A DNA stretch of 64,000 bases from the NCBI GenBank assembly GCA_022729235.1, contig JALDAJ010000001.1:1-64000 (forward strand), read 5' to 3'. A model generated the notes under the pieces. It saw only the letters and a program-made list of their open reading frames with translations. It was not told the origin of the DNA and ran no database searches. This stretch comes from Candidatus Nanohalarchaeota archaeon (lineage in GTDB: Archaea; Nanohalarchaeota; Nanosalinia; Nanosalinales; Nanosalinaceae). The position numbers and the translations under genes were made by a program. Shown here piece by piece: positions 46,509 through 54,841 of the stretch (position 1 is the stretch's first letter; the number at the start of each line of letters is the position of its first letter).

Positions 46509-47686
46509 TACCGGAACACCTCACGGACTTTTCTTATCGCTTCAAGGAATTTTTCCACGTCCTCCTCAGTGTTGTATAGGTACGGCGAGGCGCGGGCGGT
46601 CGCGGAAACGCCGAGTTTCTCCATAAGCGGCTGGGCGCAGTGGTGACCAGCACGAATCGCCACATCCTCCTGGTTGAGTATCTCGGAGATGTCGTGAGGG
46701 TGCGCCTCCTTCATCGTGAACGAGACAAGACAAGCACTCTCAGGAGAAAGAACTTTGACTCCGTCGATTTTCGCCAGCCCTTGAATCATCTGTTCCGCAA
46801 GTTCTTTCTCGTGTTCCTGGATATTCTCAAGTCCAACGTTTTCAAGGTATTCGATAGCCTCTGCAAGCCCTACTGTTCCGGCGATGTTTGGCGTCCCGGC
46901 TTCGAACTTCTGCGGCGACTCCTCCCACTGTGTCTCATCGCGCTTGACCGTTCTTATCATACCTCCACCTGTCTGGTACGGCTCCATCTCTTCGAGCAGC
47001 TCTTTCCTCGCGTAAAGAACTCCAATTCCTGTCGGTCCGAGCATCTTGTGACCGGAGAACACGAGGAAGTCCACATCGAGTTCTTTCACATCAGTAGGTA
47101 TCCTCGGTACTGACTGCGCGCCGTCGACCATTATGTAAGCATCGTTTTTGTGCGCCAGTTCTGCCAGCTCTTCTACCGGGTTATCGTTGCCGTACACGTT
47201 GGATACGTGAGAAACTGATACCAGTGCCGTATCCTCATCGAACATCTTTTCTGCGGCTTCGAGGTCGATACCGTTTTCGTCCGCAGGTATGAACTCGAAC
47301 TCCAGCCCTTCTTCCTCCGCTTTTCTTCTCCAAGGCAGCTGCTCTGAGTGATGTGCAGTCTCCGGCACCAGTATCTTTCCATCGAGTTCAAGCGAAGAAG
47401 CAACGAGGTTGATAGACTCGGTAGCGTTCCGGGTGAAGACTATCTCGTCCTTTCTCCCGCCGATGAAATCCGCGACTTTTTTCCGCGAGTTCTCGTACGC
47501 CTCCGTCGCGCGGTATCCAAGTTCGTGTAGCGAGCGGCCAATATTCGCGTTCTCCTCCCTGTAAAACCTGTTGACTCTCTCGATTACCCGCTCCGGGGTC
47601 TGCGTGGTCGCAGCGTTGTCAAGATAGGTAAGTTCCGGCTTCTCCTGGAATACAGAGAAGTCTTTCTTCAGTTTTTCCGAATTCAT
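46508..47686 (-). CDS. sufS: Cysteine desulfurase SufS
   Basis: SufS takes sulfur from cysteine by PLP chemistry. The 392-aa class V aminotransferase-like protein has FSGHKMLGPTGIGVLYA (PLP lysine), MVDGAQSVPRIPTDV, the aromatic TGGGMI segment with KFEAGTPNIA, and the active-site Cys in RAGHHCAQPLM, which marks it as SufS-type. It forms an operon with sufU. Length is full (about 400). Confidence 0.95.
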   Translation of the reverse strand: MNSEKLKKDFSVFQEKPELTYLDNAATTQTPERVIERVNRFYREENANIGRSLHELGYRATEAYENSRKKVADFIGGRKDEIVFTRNATESINLVASSLELDGKILVPETAHHSEQLPWRRKAEEEGLEFEFIPADENGIDLEAAEKMFDEDTALVSVSHVSNVYGNDNPVEELAELAHKNDAYIMVDGAQSVPRIPTDVKELDVDFLVFSGHKMLGPTGIGVLYARKELLEEMEPYQTGGGMIRTVKRDETQWEESPQKFEAGTPNIAGTVGLAEAIEYLENVGLENIQEHEKELAEQMIQGLAKIDGVKVLSPESACLVSFTMKEAHPHDISEILNQEDVAIRAGHHCAQPLMEKLGVSATARASPYLYNTEEDVEKFLEAIRKVREVFR

Positions 47687-47724
47687 AGGACAGGCTTTAC
47701 AGTCAAATCTTTTTAGCTGTTTAA

Positions 47725-48105
47725 CTAGAGCCGGTCCCAGTCAATAACTTCAACGCCTTCAATTCTTTTGAAGTGTTCAGCGTTTGCGGTCAGGATTTTT
47801 TCATTGTATTTCAACGCGGTCGCTGCTATGTATATGTCGTTTATTTCTATTCTTTGACCGGATTCTATAAGATCCGCCATTATTTCTCCTGCTTTATCTG
47901 CTACTTCTTCACCTATAGGTATCACTTCTAGATTCTGGCCTATCCTGTCAAATTTTGAGTCAGGAGCGTTGTTCAGGTATTTTCCCGTCGATAGCTCCAT
48001 GTATGCTGCTGAACTGATAGAGTGTTTTCCCTCCGGCAGTTTCTGAAGCTTCTCAACACCTTTCCCCCGATCAAGATCAACGAGTACAGAAGAATCAATT
48101 ATCAT
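47725..48105 (-). CDS. vapC: VapC-type PIN toxin
   Basis: The 126-aa PIN protein has D4 in MIIDSSVLVDLDRG, E37 in AAYMELSTGKYL, and the later acidic residue in INDIYIAATALKYNEKILT. The C-terminal helix carries HFKRIEGVEVIDW. The start overlaps the stop of the antitoxin by four bases. It is inserted between sufS and sufD, on the same strand, splitting the suf genes. Confidence 0.85.
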   Translation of the reverse strand: MIIDSSVLVDLDRGKGVEKLQKLPEGKHSISSAAYMELSTGKYLNNAPDSKFDRIGQNLEVIPIGEEVADKAGEIMADLIESGQRIEINDIYIAATALKYNEKILTANAEHFKRIEGVEVIDWDRL

Positions 48106-48320
48106 GCATGTTCATCCTCTAAACTGTCGAAATTCTCATCTGATGCCTCTTTAACACCTTCTTTAACTTTCTCCCATTCGTACGAGACACCCGTATCCTT
48201 CAGCTCTTCGAAGTCGGTCTCATCCCTCATATCCCGTATCAACTCAGAGAAGCTTCTATCCCCCTTCTTCTTTTTCATCCACTCATACACATCATCAGCG
48301 ACAGAAATCGTCCTCGCCAT
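48102..48320 (-). CDS. vapB: VapB-type antitoxin (DUF217-like)
   Basis: The 72-aa protein MARTISVADDVYEWMKKKKG, then RSFSELIRDMRDETDFEEL, looks like the short RHH-like antitoxins (DUF217/VapB) of archaea. The acidic end EASDENFDSLEDEHA would wrap the PIN toxin. The toxin gene follows with overlap. The start codon lies next to an AT-rich stretch (ATATATACATATGTG) with possible operator symmetry. Confidence 0.8.
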   Translation of the reverse strand: MARTISVADDVYEWMKKKKGDRSFSELIRDMRDETDFEELKDTGVSYEWEKVKEGVKEASDENFDSLEDEHA

Positions 48321-48416
48321 ATATACATATGTGCAAACAGATTTTTAAATAAATTTCTCTGGAGCAGTAGACGCCTAAATCGTCCGAACTGGCTCGAAAA
48401 ATATTTCTGATCAAGA

Positions 48417-49538
48417 CTAATTCTGGAGCTTTTTCTCGACTTCCTCTCTGACTGTTTCTTTGAGCTGTGGTAGTTCGATTTCTTCCATGACGGGCTCGAA
48501 GTAGCCTTTCACAACGAGTCTTCTCGCTTTTTCCTCGCTTATTCCCCGGGACTTCATGTAGTGGAGCTCTTCTTCAGGGACTGTTCCTGACGAGGCGGCG
48601 TGTGACGCCTCGACATCCGGGTCTTCTATCATGAGCTTCGGCGAGGCATCAGATTCTGCCCGGTCAGAGAGCATCAGTGTTTTCTGATCCTGGAAGCTTT
48701 TCGTGTCGTCCGCCGAGTCCTGGACCTGTTGAAGTCCCTCGTAGACACTTCTTGAGGTATCGTCGACAACTGCACGTGAATCCATGTCACAGCTCGTGTT
48801 CTCGCCGATGTGGTATGCCTGGAGCGAGATGTCGATGTGCTGTTCACCGACAGGGTACCATACGCCAGTCTTGTCGACGGAAGAGTTGTCGCCTTTCAAT
48901 ACTGTTTCTATCCTCGTCCTGTTGAGGTCGCCGCCGAACATCGAGTTTAACCAGTCGATCGATGCATCTCTACCGAGGACAGCTTTCCTTATGCTGTAGC
49001 TGAACCCGCTTTCAACAGATTCTACTGCTCCGTAGCTCATCGTAGTGTTATCGCCGAGGTAGAACTCGTTTATCGATGTCTGGATCTCAGGATTTCCGCG
49101 GAACTCCTCCGTCAAGGCGAGCTCGGAGCTCTGCGCGGTGTCAACTACCAGGTGTGCAAAAACAGGAGAGTTTTCCTCGTAAGTTATGTTTACTTCCGCC
49201 TCACCTTCAACCTCAAGGTAAATCAGAGAGTTCATCATCACGGTGTGTAGCGCAGTAATCCTGTTCTCATCTCTTTTCACAGCATCCAGCAGATTTTCTC
49301 CTGCTTTCTCAAACGCCTCCGCGTTCCTGTAGACCTTTACGTCGCCTTCAGACTCAATCTCAGGCTCTACATCCTGTACGGCATCCAGCTCTTCCTCCAG
49401 GTTCTTCGGATAGCGTGTCCACGTCCTTCCTGGCGTCCTGATGCTTTCAGGGAGATTGAGTCTCTCAAAGTCTTCACGCGCCTTCTGCCGTAGTTCAGCA
49501 TCACCGCTGCCGAAACTGTATTTCAGTAGCTGGCTCAT
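48417..49538 (-). CDS. sufD: Fe-S cluster assembly protein SufD
   Basis: SufD pairs with SufB on the SufC dimer. The 373-aa protein has the SufBD beta-helix core in its middle (for example SVESGFSYSIRKAVLGRDA) and the family C-terminus: EDPDVEASHAASSGTVPEEE, LHYMKSRGISEEKARRLVVK, GYFEPVMEEI. It overlaps the end of sufB by four bases, so the two form an operon. The N-terminal helical part is typical for SufD. Confidence 0.93.
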   Translation of the reverse strand: MSQLLKYSFGSGDAELRQKAREDFERLNLPESIRTPGRTWTRYPKNLEEELDAVQDVEPEIESEGDVKVYRNAEAFEKAGENLLDAVKRDENRITALHTVMMNSLIYLEVEGEAEVNITYEENSPVFAHLVVDTAQSSELALTEEFRGNPEIQTSINEFYLGDNTTMSYGAVESVESGFSYSIRKAVLGRDASIDWLNSMFGGDLNRTRIETVLKGDNSSVDKTGVWYPVGEQHIDISLQAYHIGENTSCDMDSRAVVDDTSRSVYEGLQQVQDSADDTKSFQDQKTLMLSDRAESDASPKLMIEDPDVEASHAASSGTVPEEELHYMKSRGISEEKARRLVVKGYFEPVMEEIELPQLKETVREEVEKKLQN

Positions 49539-50935
49539 CCGAGAGAGCCCTCCATTTCAAGCTCGATGAGGCGGTTTAGTTCGACCGCGTATTCGAGAGG
49601 CAGTTCTTTTGCGATCGGCTCGATGAATCCGCGGACGATCATCTCCTTCGCTTCTTCTTCCTCTATCCCACGGCTCATAAGGTAGTATATCTCTTCGTCG
49701 CCGATACGCCCGACCGTTGCTTCGTGGGCGATCTCGACGTCGTCCTCCTTGACCTCGATGTAGGGTTCGGTGTCGCTCGTTGCCTCGTCGTCAAACATCA
49801 GGGCATCGCACTCGATAGAGAGTTTACTGCCATGACTTCCTTTAGGGACTCGTACAAGCCCGCGGTAGTTCGTTCTTCCGTCGCCCTGTGATATCGATTT
49901 GGATTCGATGGTTGAGTTGGTGTTCGGCGCGTTGTGGACTACTTTCGCGCCCGTGTCGATGTCCTGTCCGTCTCCTGCGTAGGCGATAGTTATGTGGTTC
50001 GCCTTCGCACCTTCTCCGTTGAGGTGGCTGGAGGGGTAGAGCATCGTTACCTTGGATCCCATGGAGCCTGATACCCATTCCATCGTCCCGTTCTCCTGTA
50101 CCTTGGCACGTTTAGTATTCAGGTTGTATGTGTTCTTCGACCAGTTCTGGACGGTTGAGTACTGGACGTGTGCGCCCTCGCCGACGAAGACTTCGACGCA
50201 ACCCGCGTGAAGATTCGAGCGGGTGTACTGCGGAGCGCTGCACCCCTCGATGTAGTGAACTTTCGAGTTCTCTTCTGCGATTATCAGGGTGTGTTCGAAC
50301 TGCCCCATTCCTTTCTGGTTCATGCGGAAGTACGCCTGTACCGGGATCTCGACTTCCACGCCCTCTGGAACATAGACGAACGAGCCCCCGCTCCAGACCG
50401 CGCCGTGCAGAGCCGCGAACTTGTTGTCCTGCGGAGGGACGCACTTGGTCATGAAGTATTCTTTCACTAGTTCCGGGTGTTCTTGTACTGCTTTATCCAT
50501 GTCGCAGAAGATGACGCCTTTCTCCTCCCATTCCTCTTTCATGTTCTGGTATACTACCTGGGACTCGAACTGCGCTCCCACCCCCGATAATGCCTCGCGT
50601 TCCGCCTCCGGAATCCCGAGCTTGTCGAACGTTTCCTTGATTTCCTCCGGTACTTCTTCCCAGTCGTCGCTCTGTTCGGCGTCCGGTCTCACGTAGTGAG
50701 ATATCTCTTCAAAATCAAGTTCTGAAAGATCTGGTCCCCAGTCCGGCATCTCGCGTTTTTCAAAATGACGGAACGCCTTCAACCGGCGTTTTTTCATCCA
50801 TTCCGGCTCGTCCTTGTCCTCGGAGATAGCTTTTATCGTGTCCTCCGTCAGCCCTTTTCCTGCGTCAAATGCTTTCTCGGTTTCAACGCGGTGCTCGAAA
50901 CGTTCCTGGTTCTTCTCGATATTTTCTTCCGGCAT
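49535..50935 (-). CDS. sufB: Fe-S cluster assembly scaffold SufB
   Basis: SufB is the main scaffold for new clusters. The 466-aa protein has the family motifs: PPQDNKFAALHGAVWSGGSF, VYVPEGVEVEIPVQAYFRMN, the Cys of YIEGCSAPQYTRSNLHAGCV, VSGSMGSKVTMLYPSS, YEASIGRI-like EIAHEATVGRIGDEEIYYLM and GFIEPIAKELPLEYAVELN at the end. The operator TTTAGG-N4-CCTAAA and a TTTAAA TATA box lie just upstream. It is the first gene of the sufBD operon. Confidence 0.96.
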   Translation of the reverse strand: MPEENIEKNQERFEHRVETEKAFDAGKGLTEDTIKAISEDKDEPEWMKKRRLKAFRHFEKREMPDWGPDLSELDFEEISHYVRPDAEQSDDWEEVPEEIKETFDKLGIPEAEREALSGVGAQFESQVVYQNMKEEWEEKGVIFCDMDKAVQEHPELVKEYFMTKCVPPQDNKFAALHGAVWSGGSFVYVPEGVEVEIPVQAYFRMNQKGMGQFEHTLIIAEENSKVHYIEGCSAPQYTRSNLHAGCVEVFVGEGAHVQYSTVQNWSKNTYNLNTKRAKVQENGTMEWVSGSMGSKVTMLYPSSHLNGEGAKANHITIAYAGDGQDIDTGAKVVHNAPNTNSTIESKSISQGDGRTNYRGLVRVPKGSHGSKLSIECDALMFDDEATSDTEPYIEVKEDDVEIAHEATVGRIGDEEIYYLMSRGIEEEEAKEMIVRGFIEPIAKELPLEYAVELNRLIELEMEGSLG

Positions 50936-50941
50936 GTTAGT

Positions 50942-50965
50942 TTTAGGTACGCCTAAACCTTTAAA
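50942..50965. promoter_or_regulatory. sufB operator and TATA box
   Basis: TTTAGG-TACG-CCTAAA (50942-50957) starts 7 bases before the sufB start and is followed by a TTTAAA box (50960-50965) about 25-30 bases from the start. The half-sites are identical to those upstream of sufC. A DtxR/IdeR-type metal regulator is the obvious candidate; none is encoded in this window. Confidence 0.7.
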
Positions 50966-50984
50966 TCTGCTGAACGTTTCCGGT

Positions 50985-51377
50985 TCAGGACTTGATATCT
51001 GAGGACGAGTAGTCTCCCTTCCCCTCTATCCTGGCTACGTCTACCTCATGACCCGTCGCCTTCTCCGCCATCTCTTTGACTTCTTTCTCATCGTGTCCCT
51101 GGTCGTATCCTAGTGTTATAACGTCCGGGTCCACGCGTTCCACGGTATCATAGATGTTTCCTTCCGTTCCTAGTACTGCCCTGTCAACTGTTTCCAGTGC
51201 CCTGATCATCTCTCTGCGCTCTTCTTCCTCAAATACCAGGTTCTTTTTCTCCGTGATACGCGAGTCGCGGGCTATCACAACTACCAGTCTGTCTCCGAGT
51301 TCTCCTGATTTCTTCAGGTAGTGGAGGTGTCCGGGATGAAGTACATCGAATGTTCCCTGAGCCATAACCGTTTTCAT
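50985..51377 (-). CDS. ribL: FAD synthetase RibL-like nucleotidyltransferase
   Basis: The 130-aa protein has the cytidylyltransferase-like HxGH motif in GTFDVLHPGHLHYLKK and the substrate motif in VITLGYDQGHDE. Length and the DQ segment match archaeal RibL, which makes FAD from FMN and ATP/CTP, though a glycerol-3-phosphate cytidylyltransferase is a related alternative. It is a lone gene near the suf locus. Confidence 0.85.
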   Translation of the reverse strand: MKTVMAQGTFDVLHPGHLHYLKKSGELGDRLVVVIARDSRITEKKNLVFEEEERREMIRALETVDRAVLGTEGNIYDTVERVDPDVITLGYDQGHDEKEVKEMAEKATGHEVDVARIEGKGDYSSSDIKS

Positions 51378-51401
51378 ACCTAATTATTCTTCTTCAAACT
51401 A

Positions 51402-51995
51402 TTAAGCTAGAGCACTCAGTAGTTCCAGTGCCTCGGGACCTATCGCTGTGAAGAGTAGGGCATTGAAGACGATGTTAAAAACTGAGAACTGGAGATAACG
51501 GGGTACTTTGTCTCTCATTATAAGAGAAGTGCATAAAAGGAACACAGACTGCAACCCGATAGTCATAGCCGACCCCAGGAGAATTATGCCTGTACCGGCG
51601 AACATACCTGCGAGATAGCCTGCAGCAGCATATCCTGGCACCACCCATATTATGTAGACTCCTGGCGGATTCCCTGTAAACAGCTCGGTCAGTATGAACA
51701 GCAGTCCCAGTAAAGCCCCGGTCTCAGGACCGGAAACTACACCCATCAAAACCGTTGAAAACGTTGTGAGTTCTATCCCGAGACTGTTAAGTTCTAGTCT
51801 CGTGGTCATGATAGAAACTGCGGAAATCATGGCAAGTAGGATGATCGGGATCATATAGTCCAGAAGGTAGAAACCTATGGATATCAGCGCCAGTAAGAGA
51901 ATCAGCTTTCCTGCATGTTGGTATAAATGCTCCACGGCGTCTTCGTACAGCATCTCTACCCTAGCCTTGAATGATTCAAGCTCGATATCAATCAC
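51402..51995 (-). CDS. Polytopic membrane protein, S-component-like
   Basis: The product is about 197 aa with five to six TM helices: LILLLALISIGFYLLDYMI, PIILLAMISAVSIM, a helix in GPETGALLGLLFILTELF, VYIIWVVPGYAAAGYLAGMF, GIILLGSAMTIGLQSVFLL and a last helix. The loop TGNPPG and the GALLGLL pattern recall ECF-transporter S-components or MreD-like proteins. The start is a GTG at 51995 (a TTG two codons earlier is possible). It is close to ribL, which might hint at riboflavin uptake, but this is speculation. Confidence 0.6.
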   Translation of the reverse strand: MIDIELESFKARVEMLYEDAVEHLYQHAGKLILLLALISIGFYLLDYMIPIILLAMISAVSIMTTRLELNSLGIELTTFSTVLMGVVSGPETGALLGLLFILTELFTGNPPGVYIIWVVPGYAAAGYLAGMFAGTGIILLGSAMTIGLQSVFLLCTSLIMRDKVPRYLQFSVFNIVFNALLFTAIGPEALELLSALA

Positions 51996-52068
51996 GTGCA
52001 AAACGATAGATTTTGAAAAGAGATAAAGGTTCGTCAGTTATATAGAGGGGGGTCGAGAAACTTCACCT

Positions 52069-52257
52069 ATGTCGGACCTGATGTCGGAACTCCTGGCTGC
52101 CCTGTTCACAATGGCACTGTCATTTTCAATACTTTTAGCCGCGGTGAGCGCTGATTTTCTCGGTATCTCGGAAGTATTACCAGACACCGCTGTTTTGGTA
52201 ATTTCGCTCGTGTCTGGGATAGCGGTTTTCCTGATTATGCACCTTGATATCCGGTAA
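52069..52257 (+). CDS. Small membrane protein with two TM helices
   Basis: The 62-aa protein has two hydrophobic helices: ELLAALFTMALSFSILLAAV and VLVISLVSGIAVFLIMHL. A TTATATAGA box lies about 30 bases upstream, so it has its own promoter. It is convergent with the helicase gene. No family recognised. Confidence 0.6.
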   Translation: MSDLMSELLAALFTMALSFSILLAAVSADFLGISEVLPDTAVLVISLVSGIAVFLIMHLDIR

Positions 52258-52275
52258 GAACCTATTAAACATGCT

Positions 52276-54141
52276 CTAGTCGAAGAACTCTTCTATATCC
52301 TGCCATGGAGCCCTGGTTTTCTTGAGGTCGAATCCTGGTGGAAAGACTTTCCTGTAGTTCGACCAGTCGTAACGCTCGTCCATGTAAACCATGACCCCGC
52401 GGTCCTCCTTTGAACGTATGACACGTCCGGCAGCCTGTATCGCCCGGTTGACCGCAGGATAGCTGTAGCCATAGTCCCATCCCTTGTTGAACTTGTAGTC
52501 ATAGAAATTGATGAGAGCCTTCGTCTCCAGGTCCGGTTTCTGGAGCGGTAACCCGATGATGAACGCCGCCCTCATGATGTCGCCCGGGTAGTCCACCCCT
52601 TCTCCCAGTGAACCGGCAGCAACCCCGAGAAGCGCTGCGTCACCCTCATCCTTTCGTGAGGCGAACTCTTCAAACAGTCTCTGCTTGCCCTCCTTATTCA
52701 TCGACTGCTTCTCAACGAAGAGATTTCTGTCCGTTTTCTGCTCCATCTCCTCCTTGACACGGTGCATGAAGCTGTAGCTGGGGAAGAACACACCTACATT
52801 CCCGGGAACCGCCTCGAAGCTTTTCGCGAGGTACCACGCGTATTTCTGGTACATCGAGTCGTCACGCTCTGAGTACTTGGTCGTGACTGTCGGGACCATC
52901 AGGTCGAGCTGGTTTTCCTCCGGGAAAGGTGATTTGAACGCTTCCGTTTTCGCGCTAGTTTCCAGGCCAAGAAGATCCTTGTACATCTTCTGCGGTGTTA
53001 GAGTTCCGGACATCAGGATGCTTGCGTGCGCATCATTGAGCGGCTCCTTCGTTGACACCTGTGGGTCGAGGCAGGTGTACTTTATCTCTATGTACCGGTT
53101 GCCGGCGGATGAACGCGACCTCTTGATGCAGCGGAAGAAACCGTTATCATCGCCGTTCCACGCATCCAGAAACTCTGCGACTCCGCCACAGTAAGATTTC
53201 TCCCGTTCATCTCTTACCTCCTCTGCTATCGCTTCCAGGTCTACGATGAACTCTCCGTAGTCCTGGATGTTCTCGACCGCGTCTTTCAGGTCGTCCTTCT
53301 CTATCTTCTCCTCGTGACTTCCACTTGAGAACTCATCCGCGGCGATGGATTTCACCGCACCCATAAGTCTTTCGAGTTTCTCCTCCATCTCGTAGAACCC
53401 GAATTTTTCCGCCTCTGTAATCGCGCGGTCTATCTGAGGTATCGACATCGACTCGGAAAACAAAGAGCGGGTGCGCGATGGAAGGTTATGGGCTTCGTCA
53501 ACTACCAGTATCGTGTCTTCAAGCACGCAGCCCGCTCTCTCGAAAATCGATTCGCGGACACCAGGGTGGAATATGTGGAAGTAGTCTGCGATTATCAGGT
53601 CGCTTCTGCGGGCGAGTTCCATCATCATGTAGTAAGGGCAGAACTGAGGTGTTGAGCGTTTGAAATCCTCCGCGTGTTTCGGGTTACCCTCCAGTGTATC
53701 AAGTTTTTTCTTCGCCTTGTCTTTTAGCTGATGCTCGTCCATGTCGTACATTGCAGTGTAGAAGTCGCATCTCTCCTCATCGCGTAGAGTCTGGCAGTAG
53801 TCCTTGAAGTCGCGGGAGGTCATCTCCTCTACGCCGTTGACGTTGCACAGCCATTTCTTCCCGAGCAGGTCGATAACTGTCAGTTCTTCATCGTGACGTT
53901 CCTGCATCTTCTTCACAGTCTCCACGGCTATACTGTGTTGGGAGTGTCTCGGTGTCAGGAAGAACACCTTCTTGTTGTTCTGCTTCGCGTACTCAAGTGC
54001 CGGCGTCAAAGTTGCTGCGGTCTTGCCCAGTCCCGTGGGTGCGTGGGCGACAAGGCTATTTCCTTCTTCTATCGCCTCCTCGACCGATTTCATGAGATCA
54101 TCCTGTTTTTCCCTGACCTTGGAGAACGGGAATAGCTCCAT
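52276..54141 (-). CDS. XPD/DinG-family Fe-S DNA helicase
   Basis: The 621-aa superfamily 2 helicase has Walker A HAPTGLGKTAATL, the DEAH box VVDEAHNLPSR, motif III-VI parts (LGEGVDYPG and QAAGRVIRS), and four Cys of the 4Fe-4S cluster between motifs Ia and II (KKWLCNVN, DYCQTL, RCDFYT, QFCPYYM). The arrangement matches archaeal XPD, a 5'-3' helicase for repair. The cluster would depend on the Suf system encoded next to it. The convergent small membrane protein shares the 3' region. Confidence 0.93.
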   Translation of the reverse strand: MELFPFSKVREKQDDLMKSVEEAIEEGNSLVAHAPTGLGKTAATLTPALEYAKQNNKKVFFLTPRHSQHSIAVETVKKMQERHDEELTVIDLLGKKWLCNVNGVEEMTSRDFKDYCQTLRDEERCDFYTAMYDMDEHQLKDKAKKKLDTLEGNPKHAEDFKRSTPQFCPYYMMMELARRSDLIIADYFHIFHPGVRESIFERAGCVLEDTILVVDEAHNLPSRTRSLFSESMSIPQIDRAITEAEKFGFYEMEEKLERLMGAVKSIAADEFSSGSHEEKIEKDDLKDAVENIQDYGEFIVDLEAIAEEVRDEREKSYCGGVAEFLDAWNGDDNGFFRCIKRSRSSAGNRYIEIKYTCLDPQVSTKEPLNDAHASILMSGTLTPQKMYKDLLGLETSAKTEAFKSPFPEENQLDLMVPTVTTKYSERDDSMYQKYAWYLAKSFEAVPGNVGVFFPSYSFMHRVKEEMEQKTDRNLFVEKQSMNKEGKQRLFEEFASRKDEGDAALLGVAAGSLGEGVDYPGDIMRAAFIIGLPLQKPDLETKALINFYDYKFNKGWDYGYSYPAVNRAIQAAGRVIRSKEDRGVMVYMDERYDWSNYRKVFPPGFDLKKTRAPWQDIEEFFD

Positions 54142-54265
54142 GTGTTAGGGTGAGGATGAAACAATAAAACTCCTCGGACAAAAGCAGACCACACCTTCAA
54201 GAGAATTTACTACTTTACAATAACAAGATAATATAAGGCTGGAGTTACAATACTCTTTGTAGAAA

Positions 54266-54793
54266 ATGAAAACGGACTGCTCAAAGTTTCAGGGTATCGA
54301 AGCAGGTGTAGTAATCGAAGACCCGACTACAGTAGGATATGACCTAGAGATAGATCCAGAAGCTGTTGAATACATAAGAGAACAGGTAAATATCAGTAAT
54401 GCAGAAAATCCTACAGAGTATGGTATCGATTTAGTTCACGATCTATTGGATGTCAGGACAGAACATTCAGAAAACATGCAATTACTCAGACGAAACAGAA
54501 GAGAAAATGGCGGTGGAAGTGTTCCATTATCACTCGTTCACGATATCGGTTCCGGCGTATGCAAAGATTTCGCCGCAACCGGATGTATAGTGTACGACGA
54601 ACTAGGCCTGGACGCTCAATACGTCCAAGGAACGTTTGACGAAAATGAAGGCGATGACTTTTACGACCGACATGCATGGATAAGAGTAGAATATCAATTA
54701 GTTGATCCTATCTGGAAAAGAAGCGGACCCTATGATGAAATGGCAGATCAGTTCGGATATACTGCTGGAGAAAACCCTGTTAGAAATGCATAG
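54266..54793 (+). CDS. Transglutaminase-like domain protein
   Basis: The 175-aa protein has a papain-like transglutaminase core: GVCKDFAATGCIVYDELGLD with C99, DRHAWIRVEYQLVDPIW with H136 and D147. This Cys-His-Asp triad and the spacing match transglutaminase-like domains of archaea and bacteria (often proteases or peptidases). The N-terminal 80 residues are a helical region without a signal peptide. The gene is AT-rich, alone, and has an AATATAAG-like promoter upstream. The activity is inferred from the triad. Confidence 0.75.
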   Translation: MKTDCSKFQGIEAGVVIEDPTTVGYDLEIDPEAVEYIREQVNISNAENPTEYGIDLVHDLLDVRTEHSENMQLLRRNRRENGGGSVPLSLVHDIGSGVCKDFAATGCIVYDELGLDAQYVQGTFDENEGDDFYDRHAWIRVEYQLVDPIWKRSGPYDEMADQFGYTAGENPVRNA

Positions 54794-54841
54794 ACCTTGG
54801 ATTCAGAAAGCGTTTAAAATGCTGTCCAAGAAAACTTCTCC

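Noticed and set aside
50112-50454. Overlapping frames on both strands rich in Arg
   Set aside because: They lie inside sufB, whose family motifs are clear; the Arg-rich sequences are shadows.
50112-50935. A frameshift in sufB
   Set aside because: The 466-residue frame is intact from start to stop with all family motifs in order.
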